Positions 34,513 through 42,579 of a stretch of DNA of 54,853 bases are shown piece by piece. The stretch covers positions 1 through 54,853 of the forward strand of contig CAZAZQ010000017.1 in NCBI GenBank assembly GCA_964489705.1. Direction: 5' to 3'. Source of the DNA: CAZAZQ01 sp964489705. GTDB lineage: Bacteria > Zixibacteria > MSB-5A5 > GN15 > FEB-12. Every line of letters begins with the position of its first letter. Positions within the stretch are counted from its first letter, which is position 1. The position numbers and the translations under genes were made by a program. The notes under the pieces are model-generated. The model was not told the origin of the DNA. It saw nothing but the letters and a program-made list of their open reading frames with translations, and did not search any database.

Positions 34513-35529
34513 TTATTTTCTTTTCTTGGTCGTTTTTTTGGCGGCGGTTTTCTTCGCCGTCTTGGTTGACTTTTTCTTCGTTGCCTTCTTGGTCGTTTTC
34601 TTTGCCGCTGCCTTGGCGGTCGTTTTCTTCTTTGCTGAGGCGGTTGTCTTTTTACGCGCCTTCGTCATCAACTCCTTCAACAACGCCGGAATCTCCGTCG
34701 GCGAACCGGCAACCGGAACCCCAACTTTATTCAAAGCGGCGATCTTGTCCGCTGCCGTCCCGGAACCGCCGGAAATAATCGCCCCGGCATGCCCCATCCG
34801 TTTCCCCGGAGGGGCCGTCTGACCGGCGATAAACGCCACCACCGGCTTGGTCATGTGCTTCTTGATATATTGAGCCGCCACTTCCTCATCGGAACCGCCG
34901 ATTTCACCGATCATGACGATTCCTTTGGTGGAACGGTCGTTCTCAAATGCCTCCAGGCAGTCGATGAAGTTCGTCCCGATAACCTGGTCGCCGCCGATAC
35001 CGATGCAGGTCGTTTGTCCCATCCCGGCTTGAGTCAACGCCCAAATCGCCTCATAGGTCAAGGTTCCCGAACGGGAGACGACCCCGATGTTTCCTTTCTT
35101 GACGATGGTACCGGGCATAATCCCGACCTTCGAAGCACCGGGAGAAATCAACCCGGGGCAGTTGGGACCTATCAAGCGCGCCCCTTTTTCTTTCACGTAA
35201 GGATAGACCTTCATCATATCATTTGCGGGGACCCCTTCCGTAATGCACACCACCAGCTTGATACCGGCGTCGACCGCTTCGTAAATGGCATCAACGGCAA
35301 ACGGAGGCGGCACGTAGATAACCGAGGTGTTCGCTCCGGTTTCTTTGACGGCTTCTTCCATACTGTTGAAAACAGGAATTCCCGCCACTTTGCTCCCGCC
35401 TTTTCCGGGGGTCACTCCCCCAACGACATTCGTCCCATATTCCTTCATTTGCTGGGCATGGAACGAACCATCCCGGCCGGTTATACCTTGAACCAGCACC
35501 TTCGTCCTTTTATTGATAAATATCGACAT
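34513..35529 (-). CDS. sucD: Succinyl-CoA ligase alpha subunit with histone H1-like tail
   Basis: Catalyses succinyl-CoA + NDP + Pi to succinate + NTP with SucC. Residues 1-288 are a complete alpha subunit: N-terminal CoA-binding TGRDGSFHAQQM, GPNCPGLISP, and active-site H247 in RMGHAGAIISG. Residues 289-338 form an added tail of almost only Lys, Ala and Thr (about 22 Lys and 2 Arg in 50), with repeated KKTT units, like histone H1 or bacterial Hc1 tails. The stop follows in frame and the core is intact, so this is an extension, not a frameshift artefact that I can detect. ATG 35529 is used; a TTG nine bases upstream is in frame. sucC is 24 bases upstream. Confidence 0.93.
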   Translation of the reverse strand: MSIFINKRTKVLVQGITGRDGSFHAQQMKEYGTNVVGGVTPGKGGSKVAGIPVFNSMEEAVKETGANTSVIYVPPPFAVDAIYEAVDAGIKLVVCITEGVPANDMMKVYPYVKEKGARLIGPNCPGLISPGASKVGIMPGTIVKKGNIGVVSRSGTLTYEAIWALTQAGMGQTTCIGIGGDQVIGTNFIDCLEAFENDRSTKGIVMIGEIGGSDEEVAAQYIKKHMTKPVVAFIAGQTAPPGKRMGHAGAIISGGSGTAADKIAALNKVGVPVAGSPTEIPALLKELMTKARKKTTASAKKKTTAKAAAKKTTKKATKKKSTKTAKKTAAKKTTKKRK

Positions 35530-35553
35530 AACTTCCAAACCCTCGCTTCAATT

Positions 35554-36690
35554 CTAATTTTGTCCCGCCATTTCGATGGCTTTTTTCACCACGTTATCCA
35601 GCGTATCCGCATACGGTAAGTTTATGGACTTCAACAGCTCCGCCGCTTCCCGCTCGTTGGTGCCCGTCAACCGCACCACCACCGGCACGGAGGGCTTGAA
35701 CTCTTGGAAAGCGGTGATAATCCCCTTCGCCACGTCATCGCAGCGGGTGATTCCGCCGAAGATGTTGATGAGAATCGCTTCCACGTTCGGATCGGAGAGG
35801 ATAATCTTCATCGCCGTGACGACTTTTTGCGGATTGGAGGAACCGCCGATATCGAGGAAGTTCGCCGGTTCGCCGCCGTACCGCTTGACCAAATCCATCG
35901 TCGCCATCGCCAACCCGGCGCCGTTTACGATGCAACCGATATTGCCGTCGAGCTTGACGTAGGAGAGATCCGCCTCGCGGGCTTCCACTTCCGCCGGTTC
36001 TTCGGCATCGAGGTCGCGCATTTCGGCGATTTTTTTCTGGCGGTAGAGGCCGTTATCGTCGATGTTGATTTTGGCGTCCAAAGCAATAACCTCTCCGGTC
36101 GGGTTGGTAATCAACGGGTTGATTTCCACCAAGGACGCATCGACCTTCCAGTACACGTCATACAGCTTCATGATGATATCTGCGGCTTGGCGCACCAGCT
36201 TGATTTCCCGATACAGCTTGTATGCAAGATTGCGGGCTTGGTAGTGCCGCAAGCCGACCACCGGATCCACATACAGTTTGAAAATCTTTTCCGGGGTCTT
36301 TGCCGCCACCTCTTCAATATCCACCCCACCCGCCGGAGAAACCATAATCACCGGCTGCTTGGTCGCCCGATCGAGAATAATCCCGACATACGATTCCGAA
36401 ATGATGTCCTCGGCGGCGGTAATAAGGACTTTTTTCACCGTCAACCCTTTGATATCCATCCCGAGGATGCTCTGGGCTAAGACCTTCGCCGCCTCGGCGT
36501 TTTCCGCATACTTGATGCCGCCGGCTTTGCCTCGTCCTCCCACATGCACCTGGGATTTCACCATCACCGGCTTCCCCAACCGTTCCGCTATCTCCATAGC
36601 TTCCATCGGAGTGGTGGCTACTTCACCGGGAGGAACCGGAATGCCGCTTTCGGCAAAAATCTGTTTCGCTTGGTACTCATGAATCTTCAT
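35554..36690 (-). CDS. sucC: Succinyl-CoA ligase beta subunit
   Basis: Beta subunit of 378 residues with an ATP-grasp domain. Family features include MKIHEYQAKQIF, KSQVHVGGRGKAGGIK, EINPLI with the catalytic glutamate region, and the C-terminal phosphohistidine-interacting loop FGGITRCDDVAKGI. Length is close to E. coli SucC (388). A/G nucleotide preference is not obvious. It begins the sucC-sucD-kor segment, 45 bases after the CCA-adding enzyme gene. Confidence 0.95.
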   Translation of the reverse strand: MKIHEYQAKQIFAESGIPVPPGEVATTPMEAMEIAERLGKPVMVKSQVHVGGRGKAGGIKYAENAEAAKVLAQSILGMDIKGLTVKKVLITAAEDIISESYVGIILDRATKQPVIMVSPAGGVDIEEVAAKTPEKIFKLYVDPVVGLRHYQARNLAYKLYREIKLVRQAADIIMKLYDVYWKVDASLVEINPLITNPTGEVIALDAKINIDDNGLYRQKKIAEMRDLDAEEPAEVEAREADLSYVKLDGNIGCIVNGAGLAMATMDLVKRYGGEPANFLDIGGSSNPQKVVTAMKIILSDPNVEAILINIFGGITRCDDVAKGIITAFQEFKPSVPVVVRLTGTNEREAAELLKSINLPYADTLDNVVKKAIEMAGQN

Positions 36691-36735
36691 CGTCGGTTTT
36701 CCTTGTCGCCAACGTTGTTGGTTCTATTTTTAAGG

Positions 36736-38127
36736 TTAACTCTCTTTGCTTTCCGTACCCGTATCTTCAGAGTCCTTTATTTTCTCAAAAAAGTCCTTCG
36801 CCAGCGTCTGAAGTTTCTCCGTCGTATTATCTTCCGGGTTATCAATAACGCGTTCCAACAAATAATCAAGAATTTTTCCCACCATCGGTCCCGGCTGAAG
36901 AGAAAACAACCGCATCACGTCATACCCGTTGAGCGCCAAATCGGAGGTTGTCAAGGGCGGCTTGCGCTCCAGTTCCTCCCGAATTTGCCGTTCAAAAACA
37001 TCAACATCCTCGGTGGTACCGCCCATCCCTTGAGCGGTGACATCGGCTCTCCGCAAGTCGAGCAAATCGAAAATCAAATCTTTTCCCACCCGCCGGAGCA
37101 AACGTCGCAGTCCTTTGGGGGTGACGGCGGTCGTGAACATGTGGCGTTCCACCAGGGTACTTACTTCTTGGCTCAAATCTTTCGAATACCGCAATCGCTC
37201 CATCACCCGGAGAGCCGTTTTGGCGCTGCTCTTTTCGTGCCCGTAGAAGGTGGCGCCGTCATCAACCAAACGTCGATGCTGCGGTTTGTTGATGTCATGG
37301 AACAACGCCGCCAGGCGCAGCCGCAACCGCGGCGGAGAGGCGTCGATAGTGCGAATCGTATGTTCAAAGACGTCGTACTTATGGTATCCCCCCGGCTGCT
37401 CCACGCCGACGCACTTCTCCAGCTCCGGGAGAATTTCCCGCAAAAGCCCGCTTTCATGCATCAACCGAAAACCGATAGAAGGCTGACGGGCAAGAACCAG
37501 GAGCTTATTCAACTCTTCCGCAATGCGCTCGCTCGACACCGTTCGTATCAAAGCGGCGTTGCGGCGAATCGCTTCGAAGGTCTTCGGTTCGATAGTAAAC
37601 TCAAAACGACCGGCAAACTGCACCGCCCGCAACATCCGCAGCGGGTCATCCTCAAAGGTGGTGTCGTAGACCATGCGAATTTGACGCTTTTCCAAGTCAA
37701 CCCGCCCTTCCAACGGATCGATTAGCTCTTCGGTATCCAGCGCCAGCGCCATCGCATTGACGGTAAAATCCCGCCGTGTGAGGTCTTCTTCCACCTTCAA
37801 GTTCGGGTCAAAGTCAACCGCAAAATCCCGATGCCCGACGCCGGTGGAATGTTCCTTTCGCGGCAGGGTGACATCGAAGGTGTACGGCGTTCCGGAAATG
37901 ACTTGGGTAAACTTGACCACCCCGAAGCTCTTCCCCACCATACTGACCTGCCCGTATTTCGCCAAAATCTCAATCAACTCGTCGTACGGGATACCGGTCA
38001 CCAGGTAGTCCCTATCTTTGACCGCTTTATCCCCGTAAAGAAACCTGTCACGCACCGCCCCGCCGACCTCGTAGATACGTCCGCGGCGGAGAATATCCTC
38101 AATTGCCTGACGTGACAGCTTGCACAT
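36736..38127 (-). CDS. cca: CCA tRNA nucleotidyltransferase with HD domain
   Basis: Class II nucleotidyltransferase of 463 residues that adds or repairs the 3' CCA of tRNA. The head has YEVGGAVRDRFL and the metal-binding pair in DRDYLV, then LTRRDFTVNAMA and DPLRMLRAVQFAGRF. An HD domain follows, with LAALFHDINKP near residue 280. The combination resembles the CCA/phosphohydrolase enzymes. A poly(A) polymerase or an A-adding specialist cannot be excluded by eye. ATG 38127 lies two bases after the carbamate kinase stop; an overlapping TTG at 38133 is an alternative start. Confidence 0.88.
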   Translation of the reverse strand: MCKLSRQAIEDILRRGRIYEVGGAVRDRFLYGDKAVKDRDYLVTGIPYDELIEILAKYGQVSMVGKSFGVVKFTQVISGTPYTFDVTLPRKEHSTGVGHRDFAVDFDPNLKVEEDLTRRDFTVNAMALALDTEELIDPLEGRVDLEKRQIRMVYDTTFEDDPLRMLRAVQFAGRFEFTIEPKTFEAIRRNAALIRTVSSERIAEELNKLLVLARQPSIGFRLMHESGLLREILPELEKCVGVEQPGGYHKYDVFEHTIRTIDASPPRLRLRLAALFHDINKPQHRRLVDDGATFYGHEKSSAKTALRVMERLRYSKDLSQEVSTLVERHMFTTAVTPKGLRRLLRRVGKDLIFDLLDLRRADVTAQGMGGTTEDVDVFERQIREELERKPPLTTSDLALNGYDVMRLFSLQPGPMVGKILDYLLERVIDNPEDNTTEKLQTLAKDFFEKIKDSEDTGTESKES

Positions 38128-38129
38128 TC

Positions 38130-39080
38130 TCAATCCGGCAGTATACGTGTTCCGGCCTCCCCATGTATAGCCTCACGGGCTTCTTCAATCGACGATATGG
38201 TCACCATCTGCCCACCATCCTCCAAAAACCTGATGGCGGCTTGGATTTTCGGTCCCATCGACCCGGGCGGGAAATGCCCCTCGTCGTAATATTTTTTTAT
38301 CTCAGAAAGAGTGACGGTATCGAGTTCGCGCTGGTTAGGCTTGCTATAATGCAACGCCACTTTCGGCACCGAGGTCAGAATAGCCAAAATGTCGGCGCCG
38401 ATCTCACGGGCAATGACGGCTGACGCCAGGTCCTTGTCGATGACGGCGTCGAGCCCTTCGTAATTTCCTTTTTCATCGATGTAAACGGGAATACCGCCGC
38501 CGCCGCCGGCTATCACAATGGTTCCTTCCATCACCAATTTTTTGATGGTCGGCGCCTCCACCGCCCGCAACGGTTTCGGAGACGGCACCACCCGGCGCCA
38601 GCCCCGGTCGGCATCCGGCTTCATCTGCCAACCGCGGGTCTTCATAAACTCGCGGGCTTCCTGCTCAGAATAAAACTGTCCGATAAACTTGGTCGGGTTG
38701 CCGATAGCCGGATCATCCTTGTCTACCAGCATCTGCGTGATAATCGTCACCACTTCCCGGTCGATATGTTCCTGCTTCAGCTTATTCTGCAGCGACTGCT
38801 CAATCATATACCCCATCCCCCCTTCCGTGTCCGCAACGACCACTCCCAACGGAAGCTCCGGGGCTCTCCCCCGCGCCAGCTCGATACGCAGCATGGCGTT
38901 GCCTACCTGAGGACCGTTGCCGTGCGTGACCACCAAACGAAAACCGGCGCGCGCCAACTGGACAATCGGAGCCAAGGAACGACGGGTATTGGCAAACTGG
39001 TTGGCGATAGTGTCTTCCTGCCCCGGTTGGGAAATGGCGTTCCCACCAAGGGCGACCACTGCTGTCTTTTTCGCATCCAT
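38130..39080 (-). CDS. arcC: Carbamate kinase
   Basis: Amino-acid-kinase-fold enzyme of 316 residues interconverting carbamoyl phosphate + ADP and carbamate + ATP, used for ATP formation in arginine, agmatine or purine catabolism. It has VVALGGNAI, VVTHGNGPQVG, IVIAGGGGGIPV and DKDLASAVIAREIGAD. No arginine deiminase or carbamoyltransferase gene is in the window. It is paired with a COG2403 GTPase-like gene 83 bases upstream, separated by a hairpin, an association I know from other genomes. Confidence 0.93.
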   Translation of the reverse strand: MDAKKTAVVALGGNAISQPGQEDTIANQFANTRRSLAPIVQLARAGFRLVVTHGNGPQVGNAMLRIELARGRAPELPLGVVVADTEGGMGYMIEQSLQNKLKQEHIDREVVTIITQMLVDKDDPAIGNPTKFIGQFYSEQEAREFMKTRGWQMKPDADRGWRRVVPSPKPLRAVEAPTIKKLVMEGTIVIAGGGGGIPVYIDEKGNYEGLDAVIDKDLASAVIAREIGADILAILTSVPKVALHYSKPNQRELDTVTLSEIKKYYDEGHFPPGSMGPKIQAAIRFLEDGGQMVTISSIEEAREAIHGEAGTRILPD

Positions 39081-39119
39081 GAAGAAAAAACTACTCTCTC
39101 AACTGCAACCTTACGTCAA

Positions 39120-39146
39120 GGCGGGTCAAGTTTCCCTTGACCCGCC
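39120..39146. other. Intercistronic hairpin between the COG2403 gene and arcC
   Basis: A perfect 11-bp GC-rich inverted repeat (39120-39130 with 39136-39146) with a 5-base loop. No T-run follows on the minus strand. It could set the relative mRNA levels of the two genes or act as a processing or stability element. Confidence 0.5.
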
Positions 39147-39163
39147 CGACTTTTCACTCCGAT

Positions 39164-40537
39164 TTATTTCCGCGACTGGCGTTTTTTCGCTGTCGCTGTT
39201 TTCCGCTGTTTCCCTTTCACGAAATCTTCCAAAACGGAAGTCAGATTCGGGGTGCCGATTTCCTGAAGACTATAGAAAACGCGAGCCGTCGGTTTACGGA
39301 TTTTAATCAACCGAGTCAAATCAATCGGGGTAGCGACAATCACCAGGTCGCACTTGGTACGATTGATGGTCGTCTCCAAATCCTTAATCTGTTTTGGACC
39401 ATACCCCATCGCGGGAAGCAAGGTTCCGATGCCGGGATATTTCTCGTAGGTCTCGGTGATGGAGCGCACCGTATACGGACGCGGGTCGACTAATTCCGCC
39501 GCGCCGAATTTCTCCGCCGCTACGACCCCGGCGCCGTATGCCATCTCTCCGTGCGTCAAGGTCGGACCGTCTTCGACGACCAGCACTTTCTTCCCCTTAA
39601 TGGCTTCCCAATTTTCCACCTGGAGCGGACTGGCGGCATCGATAACCACCGCCTCCGGGTTATACTCGGCGATGTTCGCCCGGACCTCGGCGATGTCTTC
39701 CGCATCGGCGGAATCGATTTTGTTGATAACGATAGCATCCGCCATCAGAAGATTCACCTGCCCCGGGTAATAGCTGATTTCATGCCCGGCACGGTGCGGA
39801 TCCACCACCGTAATAGTCAAATCCGGCTGGTAGAACGACATGTCGTTGTTCCCGCCGTCCCACAGGATGACGTCGGCTTCTTTCTCCGCTTCGCGCAGAA
39901 TCATTTCGTAGTCAACACCGGCGTAAACGACCACCCCCTTATTGATATGGGGCTCGTATTCCTCGCGTTCTTCGATGGTGCATTTATGCTTGTCCAGGTC
40001 GGCTAACGTCGCAAAGCGCTGGCAGGCTTGTTTTGCCAGGTCACCGTACGGCATAGGGTGACGAATGGCGACGACCTTCTTGCCCAGACTTTGCAAAATC
40101 TCCGCTACCTTACGGGTGGTCTGCGATTTCCCGCAGCCGGTACGCACGGCACAAACCGCCACGACCGGCTTGGTGGACTTAATCATCGTCGGGAGGCTTC
40201 CCTCCACGGAAAAGCGAGCGCCTGCCTTCATGACATACGCCGCTTTCTCCATGACGTACTGATACGGGACATCGGAGTAGGAGAAAATAACCTCATCGAC
40301 GTTATGCTTCTTGATGAGGTCAAGCAGTTCACTTTCCGGGTGGATAGGAATCCCTTTTTTGTACAACTTCCCGGCTAACACCGGCGGATAAACCCGTCCT
40401 TCGATGTCGGGAATTTGCGTCGCGGTAAACGCCACCACTTCCACATCTTCGTTATCGCGGTACAGGGTATTGAAATTATGAAAATCACGTCCTGCCGCAC
40501 CCATGATAATCACTCGTTTTCTGTTCTTAGCCATCAT
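39164..40537 (-). CDS. COG2403 GTPase / cyclic 2,3-diphosphoglycerate synthetase-like protein
   Basis: Cytoplasmic P-loop protein of 457 residues. The N-terminal 130 residues form a Rossmann-like domain (RVIIMGAAGRDFHNFN). The nucleotide-binding domain has P-loop RTGCGKSQTTRK near residue 142, then ILWDGGNNDMSF and a NKID guanine-specificity-like motif (VINKIDSAD). It is related to archaeal cyclic 2,3-diphosphoglycerate synthetase, but bacterial members are usually called predicted GTPases of unknown role. Genomic pairing with carbamate kinase is recurrent. The C-terminus ends in a short basic tail (KGKQRKTATAKKRQSRK). GGAG precedes two adjacent ATGs (40537 and 40534); the second is better spaced. 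Confidence 0.82.
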   Translation of the reverse strand: MMAKNRKRVIIMGAAGRDFHNFNTLYRDNEDVEVVAFTATQIPDIEGRVYPPVLAGKLYKKGIPIHPESELLDLIKKHNVDEVIFSYSDVPYQYVMEKAAYVMKAGARFSVEGSLPTMIKSTKPVVAVCAVRTGCGKSQTTRKVAEILQSLGKKVVAIRHPMPYGDLAKQACQRFATLADLDKHKCTIEEREEYEPHINKGVVVYAGVDYEMILREAEKEADVILWDGGNNDMSFYQPDLTITVVDPHRAGHEISYYPGQVNLLMADAIVINKIDSADAEDIAEVRANIAEYNPEAVVIDAASPLQVENWEAIKGKKVLVVEDGPTLTHGEMAYGAGVVAAEKFGAAELVDPRPYTVRSITETYEKYPGIGTLLPAMGYGPKQIKDLETTINRTKCDLVIVATPIDLTRLIKIRKPTARVFYSLQEIGTPNLTSVLEDFVKGKQRKTATAKKRQSRK

Positions 40538-40739
40538 TCTCTCCGGCGTTTTCAGGTTTCATAGTTCCGTTTTCCTTCTTCACGTTCTCACGTAACCGAA
40601 TTCCTTCCCGAAACGGGAAACCGCTAAATCGATGATGCCCACCAAATGAACAGCAGCATATACCACGGGATATATCGTTCTCGATGATCAAGTATGAATT
40701 TATTCCGTTTCAAGCCGCTTCACTTTCCTTTTTGCGAAC

Positions 40740-42233
40740 TTAATTGTTGTCAATCTGCGCCCGCTGGAGCCGTCCCGAGAAATCGACATAGACGGATTTC
40801 CACTCGCTGAAGACATCCAATGCCGCCATCGCCGCTTCGCGATGCCCGTTGCCGGTCTCTTTGGTGCCGCCGAACGGCAGGTGCGTTTCGGCGCCGATGG
40901 TTGGAGCGTTGACATAGAAAATACCGGTATAGACATCGCGCATCGCCACATAGGCTTTGCGAATATCGTTCGTATAAATCGAGGCGGACAGACCGTAGTT
41001 GGTGTCGTTCGCCATCTCTATCGCTTCTTCGAACGTACTAAAAGACGCCACGGAGAGAACGGGACCGAAAATTTCCTCCCGCCAGATACGCATCTGCTGC
41101 GTGACTTCCCCGAAAATGGTCGGTTGAATAAAGAACCCCTTGTCATAGTCGCCGCCGGTCAACCGTTCGCCGCCGGTAAGGAGCTTGGCGCCTTCTTTCT
41201 TGCCGATTTCGATATAGCCCAACACCGTCTCGAGCTGGGCTTGGTTAATCAATGGTCCCATATCCGTCTTTTCATCCAAGCCGTCCCCGACTTTGAGGTT
41301 CTTTGCCCGCTCGACCAACTTGGAAGTTACTTTATCCAGCACGTCTTTGTGGCAGATCAACCGGCTGGTGGCGGTGCAGCGCTGCCCGGTCGTTCCGAAA
41401 GCTCCCCACAGGGCGCCGTCGACCGCGAGGTCGATATCAGCGTCGTCCATCACGATTTGGACGTTCTTTCCGCCCATTTCCAAGCAGACATGCTTGAAAT
41501 CGGGAGCACACCCTTCGGAGACTTTCCGCCCGACTTCCGTCGAACCGGTGAAAGAGACCACCCGCACGTGGGGGTTCTTTATCAAGGCGTCACCGAGTGC
41601 CGAGCCCGAACCGGTCACCATGTTCAACACTCCCGGCGGCAATCCTTCCTCATGGCAAATTTTCACAAAATTCGCCACCGACAACGGCGTATCGGTTGCC
41701 GGCTTGATGACAACGGTATTGCCGCAAATCAGCGCCGGCATGGTTTTCCATGACGGGATCGCCATCGGGAAATTCCACGGAGTAATAAACGAGCAGACTC
41801 CCAGCGGCTGGCGGATAGTCATATTAAACTTGTTCTGCAACTCCGACGGGGTGGTTTGCCCGAACAACCGCCGACCTTCCCCCGCCATGTAAAACGTCAT
41901 GTCGATGGCTTCCTGCACATCGCCGCGCGTCTCGTGAATGATTTTCCCCATCTCGCGGGTCATATCCCGCGCCAGGTTTTCTTTCTCCGCCGCCAACCGC
42001 GAGGCGATACGGAAAAGAATTTCTCCCCGCTTCGGCGCCGGCACCAAACGCCACGATTTGTAAGCTTCCGCAGCAGCATCAATCGCCTTCTTCACATCAT
42101 CCGCCGTCGATTTCTGAAAGATTCCGACCACTTCTTCATGGTTGGCGGGATTGCGGTTTTCGTATGTTTGACCGGAAGACGATTCGACCCATTCCCCGTT
42201 AATAAAGTTTTTGAATACTTGTGGACTGCTCAT
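40740..42233 (-). CDS. Aldehyde dehydrogenase superfamily protein
   Basis: NAD(P)-dependent aldehyde dehydrogenase of 497 residues. The Rossmann domain has PWNFPMAIPSWK, the catalytic domain LEMGGKN with the general-base glutamate, and GTTGQRCTATSR with the catalytic cysteine near residue 297. FGPVLSVASF and the C-terminal NAPTIGAETHLPFGGTKETG place it near the aminoadipate- or ketoglutarate-semialdehyde group, but substrate cannot be assigned. A consensus promoter and a CRP-like palindrome lie in the 120 bases upstream. The COG2403 gene starts 202 bases downstream, so it may be a separate unit. Confidence 0.9.
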   Translation of the reverse strand: MSSPQVFKNFINGEWVESSSGQTYENRNPANHEEVVGIFQKSTADDVKKAIDAAAEAYKSWRLVPAPKRGEILFRIASRLAAEKENLARDMTREMGKIIHETRGDVQEAIDMTFYMAGEGRRLFGQTTPSELQNKFNMTIRQPLGVCSFITPWNFPMAIPSWKTMPALICGNTVVIKPATDTPLSVANFVKICHEEGLPPGVLNMVTGSGSALGDALIKNPHVRVVSFTGSTEVGRKVSEGCAPDFKHVCLEMGGKNVQIVMDDADIDLAVDGALWGAFGTTGQRCTATSRLICHKDVLDKVTSKLVERAKNLKVGDGLDEKTDMGPLINQAQLETVLGYIEIGKKEGAKLLTGGERLTGGDYDKGFFIQPTIFGEVTQQMRIWREEIFGPVLSVASFSTFEEAIEMANDTNYGLSASIYTNDIRKAYVAMRDVYTGIFYVNAPTIGAETHLPFGGTKETGNGHREAAMAALDVFSEWKSVYVDFSGRLQRAQIDNN

Positions 42234-42292
42234 TTTCTACTCCGTAAGCTTTATGTTTTCAACAACTTGCCTAATTCTTACCCCGACGGCTT

Positions 42293-42308
42293 TGTGAACG
42301 TATTCACA
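42293..42308. promoter_or_regulatory. CRP/FNR-like palindrome TGTGA-N6-TCACA
   Basis: TGTGA (42293-42297) and TCACA (42304-42308) with six bases between match the CRP half-site layout exactly. Symmetry extends outward to GGCT/AGCC with one unpaired base. It lies just downstream of the predicted transcription start of the aldehyde dehydrogenase gene, a position suited to repression; an RNA hairpin is an alternative. Confidence 0.45.
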
Positions 42309-42328
42309 GCCGCCCGACATAAGCGTGT

Positions 42329-42356
42329 AATCTAATGAATCTGAAAGAATTGTCAA
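42329..42356 (-). promoter_or_regulatory. Promoter for the aldehyde dehydrogenase gene
   Basis: On the minus strand TTGACA (42351-42356) and TAGATT (42329-42334) are 16 bases apart, giving a leader of about 90 nt that contains the CRP-like palindrome. Confidence 0.55.
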
Positions 42357-42522
42357 CCGCTTTCAACGGAAACAGACAAGATTTTTCCCTTGGGACACAA
42401 GCAGTTATCCACAGTATGAGTTGAAAAAAAACTGCAAAAAAAGACATGGGAATGAAGTGACAATAGCTTCGGTACTATAAATAGGTCTCCATTGTCCATT
42501 ATAAAAATTCCACGAAGTTTTT

Positions 42523-42552
42523 TTGACTTTTTCGCCTTCTTGCCCGTTAATT
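42523..42552 (+). promoter_or_regulatory. Possible promoter for the outer-membrane protein gene
   Basis: TTGACT (42523-42528) is followed 18 bases later by TTAATT (42547-42552). The -10 match is moderate. Confidence 0.35.
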
Positions 42553-42579
42553 AAGTAGAGAATGTGATTGGAGCAAATT

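Larger units (their letters stand above)
42234..42579. other. Divergent intergenic region with promoters and palindrome
   Basis: A gap of 346 bases between the divergent aldehyde dehydrogenase and outer-membrane-protein genes. It contains a minus-strand promoter, a CRP-like palindrome and a weaker plus-strand promoter. AT-rich runs occur around 42424-42450. No open frame or RNA gene is supported. Confidence 0.6.

Noticed and set aside
34513..34665. SucD tail as a frameshift into non-coding DNA
   Set aside because: The catalytic core ends intact, the tail uses a consistent Lys/Ala/Thr codon pattern and ends at an in-frame stop, so a real extension is more likely.
36544..37725. Open frame of 393 codons on the plus strand across sucC and cca
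   Set aside because: Antisense to two conserved enzymes and lacks domain features.
42415..42423. Perfect DnaA-box sequence TTATCCACA near AT-rich DNA
   Set aside because: A single box is expected by chance once or twice in a window this size. There is no cluster, and no dnaA or dnaN nearby, so an origin is not supported.
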